Source of the DNA: Salinicola peritrichatus
GTDB taxonomy: Bacteria > Pseudomonadota > Gammaproteobacteria > Pseudomonadales > Halomonadaceae
Direction: 5' to 3'
Length of the DNA stretch: 46,716 bases
Assembly (NCBI RefSeq): GCF_003206715.1
Contig: NZ_PZJU01000009.1
Coordinates: 1-46,716, forward strand
The translations under genes were made by a program, and so were the position numbers. Below the pieces are notes generated by a model, which was given only the letters and a program-made list of their open reading frames with translations, had not been told where the DNA came from and did no database searches. Of this stretch, positions 23,392 to 31,816 are shown in pieces; positions within the stretch are counted from its first letter, which is position 1; every line of letters begins with the position of its first letter.

Positions 23392-26211
23392 TTAACCAAA
23401 CCCGGCGTCTGAAATAGTTGTCGGTCGACCTAAGTAATATCCTTGGACATAGTCGATTTTGTATTTTTCTAGATAGGGCAATATGGATTCTTTATCGACA
23501 AACTCGGCAACGATCTTTTTACCCATACCCCTAGCAATATCAGCTATCGCTTTGACGATTAATTGATTTTCTTCGCTATCTGGCAATGCCCTGATGAAAG
23601 AGCCATCAATCTTGATGTAATCCGCCGGGAGTTGACCCAGGTAATAAAAACTACTGAACCCGACCCCGAAATCATCCAGGGCCACTTGGCAACCCAGCAT
23701 TCTAATACTTTCAAGCACACCTCTAGCCGCTGTGAAATCGGTTACCGCTGCGGTCTCCGTGACTTCAATAATGAGACGTTTGGGCTCGACCTGATGGCGG
23801 TCAAATTCGCGTTTCATGAAATCCGTGAGCCCAGTGTCATGCAACGATTGACCCGAAAGATTGACAGCAAGAACGGCGTTTTTTGAGGATAATCGGGATA
23901 TCAGTCCGATACCGTTAGACAATACCCATCGATCAATGGCAACGATCTGGCCGCTTCGCTCCGCAATGGGAATGAAGATAGCCGGAGACAGATATATCCC
24001 GTTCTCGTCTTTTAGGCGAAGAAGAAGCTCGTAATGCTGCACATTCAAATCCGATAGTCGAAAAATAGGTTGAACCATTAATTCGAACTGATTATTCAAT
24101 AGCGCATTGCGGATATTCTCGACCCAATATATTCGTTGCTTCAGCTCTTCCCGACCTTGCTGTTCCGGCGACAAAAGGTGCCAGCGCTGCCCTGCGTCTT
24201 CCTTCGCCCGGTACATGGCATAATCGGCATTCGCCATCAATTCGTCAGGATGGTCACCGTTATCGGGATACAGAGCCACACCAATACTCGCGCTTGCCCT
24301 ATGTACACGTCCTTCTATACTCAAGGTCTTTTGCTCCAGACGATCGGCAATTCTTTGGGCCATCTCGGTCGCTGTCTGTTCTGAGGCATTTTCTAGCAAG
24401 ATGGCAAATTCGTCCCCACCCAGCCGGGCCACGATATTGCCGTGACTCAAATCTGCCAACGCCGTGGCAACAGCGCGAAGCAGCTGATCACCAGATTGAT
24501 GCCCACTGGCCTCGTTCACTTCCTTGAACCGATCGAGATCCAGATAGAGTACCGCGCCGAAAGCTCCTGGAATTACCGCTCGTTGCAAGGCCTCCTTGAA
24601 AAAGCGTCGGTTATACAGTTCCGTTAGCGGATCCCGGTTGGCTAACCAAGCCAGCCGGCGTTCAGCCAACTTCCTATCCGTGATATCGACTCCTACCGAA
24701 ATAAGTTCCTGCCTACCAAGTTCCTCATACTGCAAAGGGGTATGATACCATACAATGACTTTGACCTCGCCATCACTCGAGGCTACATCACTCTCTTGTT
24801 GTCCACCATTATCAAAAAACTCATCGATACGAACCAAGTCCAAGTCCGCGGCAAACAGCTGTTGAAAAGTGCTTTTTTTTAGTTCCTGCTCAGACAACCC
24901 TGTGATAGCCTGACAGAAATGATTGGCTAAGGTAATATTGCCGCAGCGATCATGAATTACGATCAACACCTGAGCCGTATTAAAAAGCCCGGAAACGAAA
25001 TCTCTTTCTCTTGCCAGCTCCCTGACCCTAGCTTCGAGTTCAGTACCTCGCTTACTAACCTCTATCTCCAGCTCTTCAAGTTTGATTTCCAAATCAATCG
25101 CAGTGCTTTCTAATACATCAATCTCATCCTGAAAGAATGATCTGCTAGGGGCAAGCTCGCTCCGCATGACGTTATATCTACGATTAGCCAAAAACGGTAA
25201 CTTCTGGCTAATATTTTTCAATCGATTCATGCGGTACCGCAAGATAAAAAATAGAAGGATCTCAGCTGCTATCCATCCACCCAAGGCAATCAACAACACC
25301 GTACGAGTCGTTTGTGAAATAGACTTCACTTGGTCGGTAACGTTAGAAATCAACACAAAATAGCCGGAGTGATCGTCAACTTCATCTCCTTCGCCTTCTA
25401 TCGGTATCGCGATAACCTCGTATTCTCTTCCCGATTCAGAATAACGATAAACCTTGCCGTTAATATTTTCGAAACTGGCACTATTGGAAATTCCTTCAAT
25501 AAGCGGAAAACTGCTCGACTCATGCGTCAGCGCTACTATGGTAGAATTCCAATTCGCAATGTAACGCTCAGCTTTATCCGGATGCTTTTTCGATCTGACC
25601 AATAATGCAATTTCGCTTCCGGAGCTTTTTTGCATATATCGAGTCACATCAGCCAGCGACCTGGACACCATCACTACACCGGCGTTCGTTCCCTTCACAA
25701 GGATGGGAACGGCCATGTATTGTCGGCATTCATGATGACATAGTAGTTTTGTATCCGGTTGTTCCATTTCTATGACTGATTTTAACCAATCAACCCCCAG
25801 TTCTTTTCCCGTGTCTGAAGTCATTTGGCCTATGCTGACGATTTTCACCATATCCTTGTTATATATACTGACGTCATCGATCCCAGCATCTAATTGGAGT
25901 GTTGGCCACTGGGATTTCAAAGAAGCTTCGATACTCGACACATCGGCCGCTAGCAAAGCCGACCTCAAGGTTGATGAAGAAGCGATGACACTTGCTATTT
26001 GACGCATGCTATCTGCGGAACGCTGCAAAGTTAAAAAAACGTCATGTCTTTGGCGTTCATAAAATATTTTCTGTGAATAATTAAACTGTTGAACCAGCGC
26101 ATGATTACTCACCCAGGCAATCAGGCTTGCCAAAGCCAACAGCAACAAACTGGTCAAAAACAGGGCTCGCCATTTAAGTCCTATCTGGACGACTCTCTTG
26201 TGACATCTCAT
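23392..26211 (-). CDS. Membrane sensor with PAS, GGDEF and EAL domains
   Basis: Protein of 939 aa. A first membrane helix (about residues 15-34) and a second near 300-325 enclose a periplasmic sensor domain of about 265 residues, probably a Cache-type fold. A coiled-coil linker (about 375-410), a PAS domain (about 415-525), a GGDEF domain with intact RLGGDEF near 597 and an EAL domain from about 705 follow. EAL residues present are YELLLRL, AVNLSG, IIEVTET, LDDFG, IKIDGSF, AEFVD and QGYYLGRP. The position of the inhibitory RxxD site reads SHGN, so product inhibition is probably absent. Both c-di-GMP synthesis and breakdown are possible. Low-GC gene; 35 bases after the porin gene. Confidence 0.93.
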   Translation of the reverse strand: MRCHKRVVQIGLKWRALFLTSLLLLALASLIAWVSNHALVQQFNYSQKIFYERQRHDVFLTLQRSADSMRQIASVIASSSTLRSALLAADVSSIEASLKSQWPTLQLDAGIDDVSIYNKDMVKIVSIGQMTSDTGKELGVDWLKSVIEMEQPDTKLLCHHECRQYMAVPILVKGTNAGVVMVSRSLADVTRYMQKSSGSEIALLVRSKKHPDKAERYIANWNSTIVALTHESSSFPLIEGISNSASFENINGKVYRYSESGREYEVIAIPIEGEGDEVDDHSGYFVLISNVTDQVKSISQTTRTVLLIALGGWIAAEILLFFILRYRMNRLKNISQKLPFLANRRYNVMRSELAPSRSFFQDEIDVLESTAIDLEIKLEELEIEVSKRGTELEARVRELARERDFVSGLFNTAQVLIVIHDRCGNITLANHFCQAITGLSEQELKKSTFQQLFAADLDLVRIDEFFDNGGQQESDVASSDGEVKVIVWYHTPLQYEELGRQELISVGVDITDRKLAERRLAWLANRDPLTELYNRRFFKEALQRAVIPGAFGAVLYLDLDRFKEVNEASGHQSGDQLLRAVATALADLSHGNIVARLGGDEFAILLENASEQTATEMAQRIADRLEQKTLSIEGRVHRASASIGVALYPDNGDHPDELMANADYAMYRAKEDAGQRWHLLSPEQQGREELKQRIYWVENIRNALLNNQFELMVQPIFRLSDLNVQHYELLLRLKDENGIYLSPAIFIPIAERSGQIVAIDRWVLSNGIGLISRLSSKNAVLAVNLSGQSLHDTGLTDFMKREFDRHQVEPKRLIIEVTETAAVTDFTAARGVLESIRMLGCQVALDDFGVGFSSFYYLGQLPADYIKIDGSFIRALPDSEENQLIVKAIADIARGMGKKIVAEFVDKESILPYLEKYKIDYVQGYYLGRPTTISDAGFG

Positions 26212-26246
26212 TGGGCGTGCCTTTTAGCCAAACTCATTTTTTATCT

Positions 26247-27443
26247 TTAAAAAAAGTATGACAGCTGAAAAAGAAGCATATCCCAGTATTTATCTTGGGA
26301 GTCAGACTGGTTTTCATTAATTACTGGAAGCCATCCTGTTCCTTTAACATGATGAAGCTCAGATGATAGCAGTAGCCGGGGATATAGCTGCCATTGCAGG
26401 CCTGTTGTCCAATCCCTGGCATACCTCGAATAGGTCGGCTGACCAGTTTTATCAGCAAACTCCCGACCCGAACGATCACTACGGTCTATCACAAGAGAAT
26501 CGTATCTGAGCAACCATTGCCATTTTTCACTAAGCCTCCGCGTGAATTGCAGGTACCAGCTTTCTCCCGTAATGTCGTAATTGTAGGATTCTTTGAATCC
26601 ACTCATTACGATGGGACGGATAGCGTATTCTGTAGTCAGTGACCAGTTTTCCTGATTATATTGGAAGGACAGAATCCAAGGCTTAAAAGTAAAACCACCA
26701 TCGCCCGGCCCCGACTCTTTCGAATTAAATCCGGCACGGACATTTACATTGGTCAGCGCCATGATGGCAGTACCGCCGCCATACTCATATCTCAGCTGGC
26801 CGATGTAGGAGGATTTCCCTGAAAAATTGCCAGTATCTTTCCTTCCTAGAAGGGAGCCTTCGACCTGACTATCGAACCGCGGTTCCCCGAAACCGAGTTG
26901 CAGTCTGACAACACCGTTATCCAGGCGTTTCTCGGCATAGCCCATTATGCCGTCCGCGGTCAGTGCTGGCGTTCTCGTACGATCGAAATAGATGGACTGT
27001 GGTAACAATATACTTGGGCGTGTAGCGGCAACGTCGCGGGTTTGATTGTATAAACCGAATGGGTTTTTAAAACGTCCAAATTGGGCGCCTATCGTGCTCT
27101 CTTCATTGGTTAAGAACTGGTAGTCAACGATTCCATAATCGAGCTCTGGCTCGGTGAGTTCTTCGTCACTTCCCGCCTGCCGAGATAGTACTTGCGCTCC
27201 CACGAGAACGTTGCTCAACGGCCGAAAAGACGCATTCAATCCCAGTTCGGTATATTCCCAACTCCCCCCACCTTCACTACTCGGGCCGAAGAAGTCGTTA
27301 TGATCAGTGATGATCAGTGCCTGACTCAGGAAGCCATGCATCTGCAGCGTATCCGACACTTCAAGAGCGTGGGCTCGGGGTAAAGCCATCAATGTCATGC
27401 TGGCCCCGAGCGCGACAGCAGACAAGCGAGTCAATCTATTCAA
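26247..27443 (-). CDS. Outer-membrane beta-barrel (porin-like) protein
   Basis: Protein of 398 aa with a signal peptide ending in PRAHALEV and a beta-rich mature chain with alternating hydrophobic residues. It closes with WDMLLFQLSYFF, the terminal-Phe signal for outer-membrane assembly. The order DTLQMHGFLSQALI, then AQFGRFKNPFGLYNQTRD, resembles uncharacterised gammaproteobacterial porin-like proteins. The start is a TTG at 27443 that overlaps the stop of the upstream gene by eight bases, with AGGTG upstream, so its translation is probably coupled. The cargo, or a non-transport role in sensing, is unknown. Confidence 0.82.
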   Translation of the reverse strand: MNRLTRLSAVALGASMTLMALPRAHALEVSDTLQMHGFLSQALIITDHNDFFGPSSEGGGSWEYTELGLNASFRPLSNVLVGAQVLSRQAGSDEELTEPELDYGIVDYQFLTNEESTIGAQFGRFKNPFGLYNQTRDVAATRPSILLPQSIYFDRTRTPALTADGIMGYAEKRLDNGVVRLQLGFGEPRFDSQVEGSLLGRKDTGNFSGKSSYIGQLRYEYGGGTAIMALTNVNVRAGFNSKESGPGDGGFTFKPWILSFQYNQENWSLTTEYAIRPIVMSGFKESYNYDITGESWYLQFTRRLSEKWQWLLRYDSLVIDRSDRSGREFADKTGQPTYSRYARDWTTGLQWQLYPRLLLSSELHHVKGTGWLPVINENQSDSQDKYWDMLLFQLSYFF

Positions 27444-27870
27444 CGCTGAGCACCTGAACCTGATTATTCAGACTGGATTGTTTGACATAGCCGATACCAC
27501 CAGGCGTGGAAGCGACGGCCTCGAGCATGGCTGTCTCATCGGCTACCTCGTTGGGTGCCTGTCCAGTGCCGGAAAAGACCGCCCGGTCCCATGCCAACCT
27601 GAGTTGGTGCGGATAGACGCCGAGGATTCTCTTCGAGAAATCCTCATGAATGGGGTTATTGTCGGATAGGACGAAGACATGAACGGCCTGTCCCCCCGGT
27701 AGCGTTCGCTGCCGCATGGCGAAAATCGCTCTGACGGTCTCCAACGGTAAGGACGCCTGATTCACGGTGGGGTTGGTGATCACCAGGACCGTCGAGTCAT
27801 CGCCATGACTCGACAAGGAGCAGAGCACCGCTGCCGCCAACAGCAGCCAGCCGCTTAGAAGCCGCAGCAT
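27436..27870 (-). CDS. Small PstS-like periplasmic binding protein
   Basis: Protein of 144 aa with a signal peptide (LLSGWLLLAAAVLCSLSSHG) followed by a reduced phosphate-binding-protein-like fold: TVLVITNPTVNQASLPLETV, RAIFAMRQRTLPGGQAVHVF, then FSKRILGVYPHQLRLAWDRA and STPGGIGYVKQSSL. This is the short PBP-like family with one lobe and a half, much smaller than transport PstS. GGAG lies nine bases before the ATG at 27870. First gene of the four-gene operon; a role presenting a ligand to the sensor encoded downstream is plausible but unproven. Confidence 0.82.
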   Translation of the reverse strand: MLRLLSGWLLLAAAVLCSLSSHGDDSTVLVITNPTVNQASLPLETVRAIFAMRQRTLPGGQAVHVFVLSDNNPIHEDFSKRILGVYPHQLRLAWDRAVFSGTGQAPNEVADETAMLEAVASTPGGIGYVKQSSLNNQVQVLSVE

Positions 27871-28275
27871 GCACCGCGACTCCATTGCTTGATTCCATGG
27901 CACCGTATATTCGATACGTCCATTATCAAGGATACGTCCTAACCTGAAATTGACAGCGACTCAGAGTCGCAGATTCCAGGGCAGAAGTAAGCTCGGAATA
28001 GCTCTCGGAATGCATCCTATCTCCCGGAACGAAGCCTAACTGGCTCGATAATCGGATTCGGATAGTGACGTCATTGCACGATTCCCTGTTATCTCGGTTA
28101 TTGGCGTATCCCATACTTTCGCATGACTCCGGCCAGCTCCGTGTCGAACGATTGGAGGAGTCCCGAGCCTATACGGAATAGGCAGGTTGTCATATTTCCC
28201 TCAGTCGGAACAGGCTCCCATGGATACTCCGAGCCAAGCGAAGACGCAGGCTGGAGAGAACGCAGGAAGCGACAC
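27871..28275. promoter_or_regulatory. Non-coding region upstream of the sensor operon, with repeats
   Basis: This 405-base interval holds no gene that I can support. Near the operon start are two direct repeats, GATACGTC (27913-27920 and 27931-27938; 18-base period), and a perfect 15-base palindrome, GCGACTCAGAGTCGC (27956-27970). They lie 43-100 bases upstream of the first ATG of the minus-strand operon, where an operator would be expected. The right part lies downstream of the alpha-hydroxy-acid oxidase stop; no clear terminator was found there. Confidence 0.45.
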
Positions 28276-29442
28276 CTAGCGGCTTTGACGCAGACGCGTC
28301 ATATCCATTTGGTCGACCTGTGTGATCCCGAGCAGCGCCATGTCACGGGCGATTTCCTCGTGCATCAGCCGGATCGCGTGGCTGACACCGGCTTCACCGG
28401 CGTAGGCGGCAGCGTAGTTGAACGGACGCCCGAAGAAGACAAAGCGCGCCCCCAGGGCGAGTGCCTTCAACACATCGGTGCCGCGGCGAAAGCCGCTGTC
28501 GATCATCACCGGAAAGTCCCCGACGGCGGCGATCACCTCCGGCAGCGCGCGCAAGGGGGCAATGGCGCCATCCAATTGCCGGCCACCATGGTTGGACACG
28601 ATGATCGCGTCGGCGCCATGATCCTTGGCACGTTTGGCATCCTCGGGATGAAGAATGCCCTTGACGACCAAGTTGCCCGACCAGGCTTCCCTCACCAATG
28701 CCAGATATTCCCAGTCGAGATGCGTACGGCCGGAAAAGTCACGATTGACATGGCGAGAGATCACCGGAATGCCGCGGGTGGCGTAGTTGTTTTCGAAGTG
28801 CGGGATACCGTGGTGGCGCAGGGTCTTGTAGAAGGTGCCATAGAGCCAACGCGGCCTGACCAGCCCATCCAGCGCCAGCCTGAGACTGGGCCGGATCGGC
28901 GAGGAGAAGCCGCTGCGCCGGTTGTTGTCGCTGTTGGGCGGCACGGCGTAGTCGACGGTGATCACCAGGTTGCGAAACCCGGCGCGTTCGATGCGTTCGA
29001 TCAGCGCCTCTATCCCCGGGCGATCCCCCGGAAGATAGGCCTGGAACCAGTCGCTGCCGTCGATCGCCGCGACCTCTTCCATCGGGATCAGCGACGAGCC
29101 GCTCATGATCATCGGAATCGAGGCTTTCGAAGCGGCCCGGGCCAATGCCAGATCGCCGCGATAGGCCGACAGCGCACTGATGCCCATCGGCGCGATGCCG
29201 AACGGCGCGGCATAGCGCGCCCCCAACAATTCGGTCACCAGCGAGACCTTGGAAACATCGATCAGCGCGCGAGGCACGAAGCAGTAGTCGTCGAAGGCGG
29301 CACGATTGGCGGCCAGGCTCTTGCCCTCTTCGGCGGCGTTGGCGACGTAACCGTAGATCGGCCTGGGCAGATGACGCTTGCCGGCACGCTCGAGGTCCAT
29401 GAAATTGCGAATGCGGGAAAGTCGACGTCGTTGGGCTGTCAC
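28276..29442 (-). CDS. FMN-dependent alpha-hydroxy-acid oxidase/L-lactate dehydrogenase family
   Basis: Protein of 388 aa with the TIM-barrel fold of LldD/glycolate oxidase. It has the substrate and FMN residues expected: FDDYCFVPRALIDVSKV, PFGIAPMGISAL, the FMN-contact MSGSSLIPMEEVA and the catalytic histidine in VSNHGGRQLDG, then DSGFRRGTDVLKALALGA. The family oxidises L-lactate, glycolate, mandelate and similar acids. GTG start with AAGGA upstream, 53 bases after the DHDPS-family gene; it is the last gene of the sugar-acid operon. It may oxidise a hydroxy acid released by the upstream lyase. Confidence 0.92.
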   Translation of the reverse strand: MTAQRRRLSRIRNFMDLERAGKRHLPRPIYGYVANAAEEGKSLAANRAAFDDYCFVPRALIDVSKVSLVTELLGARYAAPFGIAPMGISALSAYRGDLALARAASKASIPMIMSGSSLIPMEEVAAIDGSDWFQAYLPGDRPGIEALIERIERAGFRNLVITVDYAVPPNSDNNRRSGFSSPIRPSLRLALDGLVRPRWLYGTFYKTLRHHGIPHFENNYATRGIPVISRHVNRDFSGRTHLDWEYLALVREAWSGNLVVKGILHPEDAKRAKDHGADAIIVSNHGGRQLDGAIAPLRALPEVIAAVGDFPVMIDSGFRRGTDVLKALALGARFVFFGRPFNYAAAYAGEAGVSHAIRLMHEEIARDMALLGITQVDQMDMTRLRQSR

Positions 29443-29495
29443 TGAGGGTCCTTATTGTATGCACGTATCGCGTAACGACTCTACGGCGATGCCGC

Positions 29496-30419
29496 TCAAG
29501 CGGCCAGTCCGGGCATGTCGAAGCCGACCCGCGCAAGTGCCGCCAACAGCTTCTCGCGTTGCGCGCCGTCGAGCGGCACCAGGGGCGGACGCAGGCGTTC
29601 CCAGGCCTCGTCGTGGCTGAAATAGGCGGTAGCCGCCTTGAGTGCGGGGATCATCGGTACGCTCTCGAAGATGTCGCGAATCTCGTTCAACGCCGCCTGG
29701 CGCTCGTCCGCGCCTTCCCGCTGCCAATCCGCCCCCAGCGAGGAGATCGCTCGCGGATTGACGTTGGCGGTGGCGCTGATGCAGCCGGCGCCGCCGGCAC
29801 GCAGCGTCGGCAGCAGGAAGCGCTCGCTGCCGGCGTAGACTCTGAAGCCCTGCTGGCCGAAGGCGTCGATCACCGCCTGGGTGTTGCTCCAATCCCCCGA
29901 GCTGTCCTTGATCCCGGCCACGGCACCAGGGTAGCGCTTCAGCAGCCGCTCGATCAGGCCGAGGCCGATCGGCACCTGGGCCACCGGCGGGATGTGGTAG
30001 AGATAGAGCCGCAGCCGATCGTCGCCGACGCGTTCGATCACCTCGGCATAGAAGCGGAACAGCCCCTCCTCCGAGACGCCCTTGTAGTAGAACGGCGGCA
30101 GCATCAGCACACCGCCGACGCCATGGGCCACCGCGTGTCGCGTCAGGGTCACGCTGTCCGGTATCGAACAGCAACCGGTGCCGGGCATCAGTCGCGTCGG
30201 GTCGATCTCCGCGGCGATCAGGCGGTCGAGCAACGCCTGGCGCTCCTGCATCGACAGCGAGTTGGCTTCGGAATTGGTGCCGAAGATCGCCAGGCCGACG
30301 TCGTTGGAAACCAGCCAGCGACAGTGGGCGACGAAGCGCTCGGCAGCGGGCGCGAGATCGTCGTTGAAGGGAGTGATGACCGGCGACAGCACGGTAGGAC
30401 AGGAAACAGGCGACGACAT
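29496..30419 (-). CDS. Dihydrodipicolinate synthase family lyase
   Basis: Class I aldolase-fold protein of 307 aa. The pyruvate-type Schiff-base lysine is in AGIKDSSGDW, the tyrosine of the proton relay in YLYHIPPV, and the carboxylate-binding loop in FGTNSEANSLS. The loop wording differs from true DapA (GTTGE), pointing to a catabolic member: a 2-keto-3-deoxy-acid aldolase or dehydratase. The ATG at 30419 starts the conserved sequence. It lies between an enolase-superfamily dehydratase and an alpha-hydroxy-acid oxidase, which fits cleavage of a keto-deoxy sugar acid. The exact substrate is inferred. Confidence 0.88.
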   Translation of the reverse strand: MSSPVSCPTVLSPVITPFNDDLAPAAERFVAHCRWLVSNDVGLAIFGTNSEANSLSMQERQALLDRLIAAEIDPTRLMPGTGCCSIPDSVTLTRHAVAHGVGGVLMLPPFYYKGVSEEGLFRFYAEVIERVGDDRLRLYLYHIPPVAQVPIGLGLIERLLKRYPGAVAGIKDSSGDWSNTQAVIDAFGQQGFRVYAGSERFLLPTLRAGGAGCISATANVNPRAISSLGADWQREGADERQAALNEIRDIFESVPMIPALKAATAYFSHDEAWERLRPPLVPLDGAQREKLLAALARVGFDMPGLAA

Positions 30420-30476
30420 GGGCGCGGACCTCTTGGTGCAAACGGGGTGCGGGCCGGTCACGACCGACCCGCGGCT

Positions 30477-30616
30477 GAGGATGCTGACAAACGTCACGAG
30501 CGATGGCCAGGCAAGGCGAAATCGGCCGAAGAAGCGCAGTTTACAGAGAGTAAATGAGCATTTTGAGGCGGATTTCAACGCCGCATGGGCGAGCGCAATA
30601 GTTTGTCAGCATTCTC
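30477..30616. repeat. Dispersed structured palindrome, copy 1
   Basis: About 140 bases bounded by inverted arms: GAGGATGCTGACAAAC (30477-30492) pairs with GTTTGTCAGCATTCTC (30601-30616) at 15 of 16 positions. Inside are GAAATCGGCC/GGCGGATTTC with one mismatch and the conserved centre AGTTTAC...GTAAATGAGC. It lies between the enolase and DHDPS genes of one operon, so it is probably transcribed. Copies 2 and 3 are at 37.7 and 39.9 kb. Confidence 0.85.
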
Positions 30617-30628
30617 GGCTATCGATCT

Positions 30629-31750
30629 TCAGGACCAGGGCTCGACGGCGTAGCGTTCCAGCGCCTGCTCGTCGAAATCGAATCCCAGCCCGGGTGTCTG
30701 AGGCAAGTTCAACCGGCCGTCGGCGAAAGTCAATTGGGTATCGACCAGGCGTCGGAAATTGAGCACCTGGTCGTCGGCGAAGAATTCGACGAAAGGTGCG
30801 TTGGGCGTCGCCCCCACCAAGTGAACATGAAGGTCATGGAACCAGTGCGGGCAAACCTCCACGCCGTAACTGGCCGCGGTGGCCGCCACGCGCCGGAACT
30901 CCGTCACCCCGCCGCAGACCGCCGCGTCGGTCTGCAGGATCATCGCCGCCTCCTTGTCGAGCAGCTCCTTGAAGCGCCAGCGGCCGGCCTCGATCTCGCC
31001 GGTCGCCACCGGTATCGGCGTACGCTCGGCCAGGCGGCGATGGTTGTCGATATCGTCGGGGCTGAACGGCTCCTCGATCCAGTAGGGGGAATAGGGTTCG
31101 GCCATGCGCATGAACGCCAGCGCCGAAGGCAGGTCGCGCCAGGCGTTGTTGGCATCCATCATCAGCAGCACGTCGGGGCCGACCGCCTCGCGCACTGCCG
31201 CCAGGCGCGCCTCCTCGCCGGCCAGATCCTCGCGGCCGACCTTCATCTTCACCGCCTTGAAGCCCTGGGCCAGATAGCCGGTCATCTCCTCGGCCAGCTT
31301 GGCCGGGGTCTTGCCGTCGAGGTAGTAACCGCCGCTGGCATAGGCCGCCACGCTCGTCTCGTCGCTCGCACCCAGGAAGCGATAGAGCGGCAGGCCGGCG
31401 GCGCGGGCGTTGCGATCCCACAGTGCCACGTCCAGGATGCTGAGAGCCCGCATCACCGAGCCGGTGCGCCCGTGCAGCAATCCTTCCTGGTACATCTCCT
31501 GCCACAGCCCCTCGACCCGATAGGCATCCTCACCCAGCAACACCGGCCTGAGCAGATCGCGCACCGCCCTGGTCACCAGTTCGCCGGCGTTGTTGCCGCC
31601 GTAGCAGAAGCCGATCCCACTGACGCCATCGTCACCGGTAACCCGCACCAGGGCGTAGTCGCGCTTGAATACCTGACGGTTGGAAAAACTGGTCGGATTG
31701 TCCAGCGGAACGCTGACCGTGCGTGCCTGCACATCGGTGATTCGTGTCAT
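30629..31750 (-). CDS. Mandelate racemase/muconate lactonizing enzyme-type sugar-acid dehydratase
   Basis: Enolase-superfamily protein of 373 aa. The catalytic KxK is in AVKMKVG, and the metal ligands are in LLMMDANNAW, YWIEEPF and VATGEIEAG. A PHWFHDLHVHL segment near the C-terminus supplies a histidine as in acid-sugar dehydratases. Such enzymes abstract a proton alpha to a carboxylate and usually dehydrate aldonates or aldarates to 2-keto-3-deoxy acids. GGAG precedes the ATG. It is the fourth gene after tctCBA, so the transporter probably imports its substrate, which the sequence does not identify. Confidence 0.9.
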   Translation of the reverse strand: MTRITDVQARTVSVPLDNPTSFSNRQVFKRDYALVRVTGDDGVSGIGFCYGGNNAGELVTRAVRDLLRPVLLGEDAYRVEGLWQEMYQEGLLHGRTGSVMRALSILDVALWDRNARAAGLPLYRFLGASDETSVAAYASGGYYLDGKTPAKLAEEMTGYLAQGFKAVKMKVGREDLAGEEARLAAVREAVGPDVLLMMDANNAWRDLPSALAFMRMAEPYSPYWIEEPFSPDDIDNHRRLAERTPIPVATGEIEAGRWRFKELLDKEAAMILQTDAAVCGGVTEFRRVAATAASYGVEVCPHWFHDLHVHLVGATPNAPFVEFFADDQVLNFRRLVDTQLTFADGRLNLPQTPGLGFDFDEQALERYAVEPWS

Positions 31751-31816
31751 TGCTCTACTCCAATTGGGTGATGGCCTGGGGCATGGGGCCCCGGTTCGTG
31801 GCGCCCCCCTGGCGCG

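Noticed and set aside
28123-29445. Long open frame on the plus strand opposite the alpha-hydroxy-acid oxidase gene
   Set aside because: It mirrors a clear FMN-oxidase gene in high-GC DNA, where antisense frames stay open by codon bias; it has no recognisable domain and no ribosome site.
29496-30419. Calling the lyase dapA (lysine biosynthesis)
   Set aside because: The carboxylate loop is FGTNSEA rather than GTTGE, and the gene sits in a sugar-acid catabolic operon.
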